From contig JAIETG010000013.1 of NCBI GenBank assembly GCA_019745395.1, positions 1 to 64,000 of the forward strand: 64,000 bases of DNA, written 5' to 3'. Every line of letters starts with the position of its first letter. Within the stretch, counting starts at the first letter, position 1. The translations under genes and the position numbers were made by a program. This document shows, one piece after another, positions 60,927-64,000 of this stretch. The DNA is from Rhabdochlamydiaceae bacterium (GTDB lineage: Bacteria > Chlamydiota > Chlamydiia > Chlamydiales > Rhabdochlamydiaceae). The notes under the pieces were generated by a model. The model made no database searches, was not told where the DNA came from, and worked only from the letters and a program-made list of their open reading frames with translations.

Positions 60927-62022
60927 ATGCAAGAAGAAATTCAGATTTTAATTTCAAGTATTGACGATCGGCTTCTCCACATGTGGAGGTATCTTTGACC
61001 TCGCTCAAAAAGAGAAAGAGGTAGAAGAGCTAGAAGCGAAAATGCAGGAAAGTGGTTTTTGGGATGATAACCAAGCCGCGCAAAAGCTCATTTCTCAATG
61101 TAAGCTTTTAAAAATGTGGACAGCTCCTTACGAGGAAGCTAAGCAAAATTTTTCTAATATACGAATTCTCCTTCCTGAAGCTATTGCAGAAAAGGAAGAG
61201 GATTTAGTTCAAGAGCTATACCAAGAGCTTATATCTATCGATAAATTGCTCTCAGAAATGGAAATCCGGAAAATGCTTTCGGGAGAAATGGATGGGAAAA
61301 ATTGCTATTTAAGCATTAATGCGGGGGCCGGAGGCACGGAGGCTTGTGATTGGGCTTTGATGCTTTCTCGCATGTATCAGAGATGGGCGGCTAAAAGAGA
61401 TTGGAAAGTAGAGATCTTGGATACTGTAGATGGTGATGTTGCAGGCATTAAGAGTATCACTTTAAAGATTTCGGGTCCTTTTGCCTATGGATACTGCAAA
61501 GCGGAAAAAGGAGTGCATCGTTTAGTTCGCATTTCTCCGTTTGATAGTAATGCTAAAAGGCATACTAGCTTTGCATCTATTGATGTTTCTCCGGAAGTAG
61601 AAGATGATATTCAAATTGAAATTAGACCAGATCATATTCGTATCGATACCTATCGCGCTTCTGGAGCTGGAGGTCAGCACGTAAATAAGACGGACTCGGC
61701 AGTACGCATAACACACTTATCTACAGGAATTGTTGTGTCTTGCCAAGGAGAGCGAAGTCAGTTGCAAAACAAAGAAACTTGTTTGAAGTTACTGCGAGCT
61801 AAGTTATACGAAAAAGAAATGCAAGAAAGACAGAATAAGATAGAAAATTTAGGTGGAGAAAAGAAAGAGATTGCATGGGGAAGTCAGATACGAAATTATG
61901 TATTTCAGCCCTATACTTTGGTCAAAGATACCCGAACAAAATACGAATCTGGCAATGTGCAAGCAGTGATGGATGGGGATTTAGATGATTTTGTTCATGC
62001 TTATTTAAAGGAGTTCGGTTGA
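60927..62022 (+). CDS. prfB: Peptide chain release factor 2, with programmed +1 frameshift
   Basis: RF2 ends translation at UGA and UAA. Frame 1 starts at ATG 60927 (MQEEIQILISSIDDRLLHMW), runs to CTT 60993-60995 and meets TGA 60996-60998. Slipping +1 at CTTTGAC reads GAC from 60997 and continues to 62022. A stimulating Shine-Dalgarno-like GGAGG lies 3 nt before the CTT. The protein (about 365 residues) has the RF2 tripeptide SPF (VRISPFDSNAKRHTSF) and the GGQ loop SGAGGQHVNKTDSAV. The arrangement is autoregulatory: low RF2 promotes the shift. It overlaps the next gene by 4 nt. Confidence 0.96.
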
Positions 62023-62531
62023 GCGAAGAACCATTTGATATTCGTTACACAAGAATTTTAGATATTTCTTATCTAAGAAGGTGGATTCAAGATCCAAAGG
62101 TTCTGCGTTGGTTCTCGATGAGCACTCCAGAGGAAATTGAACAGGCTCTGGCGGTATGGATGAGTTTTGCTCGCTACAATGCCAGTTTAACAGCGGTAAT
62201 TGATCGCGAGCCCTGTGGAGTTGCGACACTATTTTTACCATACTATAAAAAGACGATTCATCATTGCCTATTTAAGATCTGCGTGGCTCCTGAGTATCAG
62301 GGAAGGGGGATCGGAAGCGCTTTGATCAAAAATATTAAACACTTAGCCAAAACGCAGTTTAATATGGAAGCGATTTATGCTGAATCGTTTGACGGCAACC
62401 CGTTGATTCCTTTGCTGAAAAAGTTTGATTTTCATGAATTTGTCAAACAAGACAATTATGTGAAGACAGAAACGGGATATTTGGCTCGCGTTTTGCTCGA
62501 GGCTGTCTTACAAGAGGGGCCCAGTTTATGA
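62019..62531 (+). CDS. GNAT-family N-acetyltransferase 1
   Basis: This is a 170-residue acetyltransferase with the acetyl-CoA motif CVAPEYQGRGIGSALIKNIK (R/QxxGxG/A). The start is a TTG that overlaps the prfB stop (TTGA), so translation is coupled. The substrate is unknown. It could act on a ribosomal protein or release factor given its place. It has a tandem paralogue downstream, and a short conserved gene sits at this position in Chlamydia. Confidence 0.85.
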   Translation: MSEEPFDIRYTRILDISYLRRWIQDPKVLRWFSMSTPEEIEQALAVWMSFARYNASLTAVIDREPCGVATLFLPYYKKTIHHCLFKICVAPEYQGRGIGSALIKNIKHLAKTQFNMEAIYAESFDGNPLIPLLKKFDFHEFVKQDNYVKTETGYLARVLLEAVLQEGPSL

Positions 62532-63046
62532 GCGTATGGCCAAATTCTCTAACTATTCGTTTTACTGAAGAGCAAGATGCTCCTTATCTTAAAACCTGGC
62601 TTAGTGATGCGGAAGTTTTAAAGGGATTCCCTTTGCAGGACGAAAAAGAAATCGATGATGCAATACGGATTTGGATGAGTTATGTGAGTAAAAAAAGCAG
62701 CTTAACGGCTCTTTGGGATGGAGTTCCTTGTGGCTGTGCTCTTTTGAATCTGCAATCTTTTCAAAAACTAGCGCACACTTGCATTTTGACGATCATTGTA
62801 GACAAAGAAAAGAGAGGTTGTGGAATAGGTACTATACTTTTATCAGAGCTCACAACCCTTGCTAAAGACGTCTTTCATATTGAAGTTCTTCATTTAGAAG
62901 TCTACAAGGATAACCCTGCTATAAGGCTTTATCAAAGAGAAGGATTTAAAGTCTTTGGAGAGCAGCAGCGTTTTACTAAAGAAGGGGATGGGTACCGCTC
63001 AAAAATTTTTATGCAAAAGATCTTAAAAACAACACCATTTCATTAG
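62528..63046 (+). CDS. GNAT-family N-acetyltransferase 2
   Basis: This is a 172-residue paralogue of the previous gene: shared blocks IRFTEEQDAPYLKTWLSDAE, AIRIWMSYVSKKSSLTALWD, and acetyl-CoA motif IVDKEKRGCGIGTILLSEL. It begins at an ATG overlapping the previous stop (ATGA). It ends 14 nt before yebC. The pair arose by tandem duplication. Confidence 0.85.
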   Translation: MSVWPNSLTIRFTEEQDAPYLKTWLSDAEVLKGFPLQDEKEIDDAIRIWMSYVSKKSSLTALWDGVPCGCALLNLQSFQKLAHTCILTIIVDKEKRGCGIGTILLSELTTLAKDVFHIEVLHLEVYKDNPAIRLYQREGFKVFGEQQRFTKEGDGYRSKIFMQKILKTTPFH

Positions 63047-63060
63047 GAAGGAATAAGATT

Positions 63061-63786
63061 ATGGCTGGACATAGCAAATGGGCCAATATAAAACATAGGA
63101 AAGGAAGAGCTGATCTGAAAAAGGGGAAGATGTTTTCTCGGGTGACAAAAGAGATCATCAGCGCAGTAAAACAAGGAGGCCCTGATCCTAAATCCAATCC
63201 CAAATTGCGAGTTGCTTTGCAAAAAGCTAAAGAGGTAAATCTTCCTAATGACAATATAGAGCGCAATATCAAAAAAGCCTCCTCTGCAGACCAAGCCGAT
63301 TTTATAGAAATGCAATACGAGCTATATGGTTACGGCGGAGTTGGGTTGCTTGTAGAAATTATGACGGATAATAAAAATCGGATCGCATCCGATATTCGCA
63401 TCGCTACCAACAAGAGAGGGGGAACTATTGCAAGTCCCGGAGCTGTGAAGTTCAATTTTGATCAAAAAGGGATTTTACGGTTGCCTAAGGGGTCATTTTC
63501 TGAAGATGATCTTTTCTTGTGGGCGTCAGAAGCTGGAGCTGAAGATTTTGAAGCAATAGAAGATGGATATGTGATCACAACGCCTCCAGATCTTCTTTAT
63601 GAAGTAAAAGAAATGCTCTTGGGACATAAAGTTTTAATAGAAGAGTCTAGCTTGGAAATGATTCCTAAAAATTATGTAGAATGTTCTGAAGAGCATGTCA
63701 AAGCAAATGAAGCTTTGATGGAGTGGTTAGAAGAGCTTGATGATGTCGATGTTGTTTATCATAATATGAAAGAGTGTATCAGTTAA
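63061..63786 (+). CDS. yebC: YebC/PmpR-family regulatory or translation protein
   Basis: This is a 241-residue member of the YebC (TACO1) family. It begins with the hallmark MAGHSKWANIKHRKGRADLK and contains LRVALQKAKEVNLPNDNIER, YELYGYGGVGLLVEI and NRIASDIRIATNKRGG. Members bind DNA or the ribosome (help with proline stretches). AAGGAA lies just upstream of the ATG. Its place next to prfB is conserved in Chlamydia. Confidence 0.95.
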   Translation: MAGHSKWANIKHRKGRADLKKGKMFSRVTKEIISAVKQGGPDPKSNPKLRVALQKAKEVNLPNDNIERNIKKASSADQADFIEMQYELYGYGGVGLLVEIMTDNKNRIASDIRIATNKRGGTIASPGAVKFNFDQKGILRLPKGSFSEDDLFLWASEAGAEDFEAIEDGYVITTPPDLLYEVKEMLLGHKVLIEESSLEMIPKNYVECSEEHVKANEALMEWLEELDDVDVVYHNMKECIS

Positions 63787-63899
63787 AGTTTTGTATTCTC
63801 TATAATCCGCAATTCTGGAATGCTGTGATTTGTGTCGGTTCGCGGGGATGTTAATTACTCAACAATTCTCTCTACGGAGAGAGGTATGGGAGAAAATCA

Positions 63900-64000
63900 A
63901 TGCAAGTGGCCTCTGTAGATAAGGTATATGTGGAGAAACCCAAGCTTGCTAAAAAGCGCGTTCTTGTGCTGATTAGCGAAGGCGGAGGAGGCCATAAAAT
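63900..64000 (+). CDS. Diacylglycerol glycosyltransferase-like protein, N-terminal part
   Basis: The window ends inside this gene. The visible 33 codons start at ATG 63900 (GGGAGA 5-10 nt upstream) and read to KRVLVLISEGGGGHK, the typical first strand and glycine loop of MGDG-synthase/UgtP-like glycosyltransferases (MurG fold). The family call rests on this motif only. Confidence 0.5.
   Translation, partial: MQVASVDKVYVEKPKLAKKRVLVLISEGGGGHK

Noticed and set aside
1-64000. CRISPR arrays, insertion sequences or a replication origin
   Set aside because: No regularly spaced repeats, no transposase with inverted repeats and no DnaA-box cluster was noticed on reading either strand.

Overview
The window is AT-rich chromosomal DNA from a member of the order Chlamydiales. 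Most likely it is an environmental, amoeba- or arthropod-associated family (Simkania/Rhabdochlamydia/Parachlamydia-like) rather than Chlamydia itself. The evidence is gene order. pheT, a LysM membrane protein, yidD, a DUF155 protein and recO (13.7-19.3 kb), then an NtrC-type regulator like CtcC/AtoC (26.9-28.3 kb), then a HAD phosphatase, truA, ispD, a SWIB-domain protein, prfB and yebC (50.8-63.8 kb), follow the order I recall for C. trachomatis CT475 down to CT457. A stand-alone bacterial SWIB protein is itself a chlamydial hallmark. The genus cannot be fixed from the sequence alone.

Layout. 0-1.6 kb: the end of an rRNA operon with three 5S genes (one cut by the window edge) and a choline/aminoglycoside-kinase-like gene lodged among them. 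1.7-13.7 kb: an orphan membrane protein, an RlmM-like methyltransferase, homospermidine synthase, a 2117-residue repeat protein and two envelope/unknown proteins. 13.7-19.9 kb: the conserved pheT-recO block with tRNA-Leu(GAG). 20.5-26.9 kb: tRNA-Arg(UCG), then a tightly overlapping run of rlmN, a long hibernation factor, an HsdR_N-like protein and two Maf/DUF115 proteins around a MORN-repeat protein. 26.9-29.3 kb: the sigma-54 regulator, an M15-like lipoprotein and tRNA-Leu(CAA).

29.3-50.7 kb is largely accessory. It opens with a small island just downstream of tRNA-Leu(CAA), bounded by a copy of the tRNA 3' end and carrying a frameshifted trypsin-like protease. It continues with an ATPase and AbiEi-like regulator that have palindromic operator-like repeats, a LuxR-type regulator, an exported HAD protein, a photolyase-like pair, an exported Ntn acylase, a complete gcvT-gcvH-gcvP set, an ArsC-like protein, and a SnoaL-LuxR fusion facing a secreted NTF2-proline iminopeptidase fusion. 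A two-gene steroid-type oxidoreductase operon, a eukaryote-type PP2C phosphatase and two divergent kinase-like membrane proteins follow.

50.8-64 kb returns to the conserved block. It is interrupted by a tail-anchored orphan and two paralogous coiled-coil genes. One of these is intact. The other is broken by an amber codon and a frameshift at a nine-G tract. prfB carries the classical programmed +1 frameshift. The window ends inside a gene resembling a diacylglycerol glycosyltransferase.

The most unusual content is the 32.8-46.8 kb small-molecule region: two LuxR-type regulators, an acylase with all visible bile-salt-hydrolase/AHL-acylase catalytic residues, and a regulator and a peptidase that both carry NTF2-like ligand domains. 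Next are the G9-tract coiled-coil gene and the tRNA-linked island.
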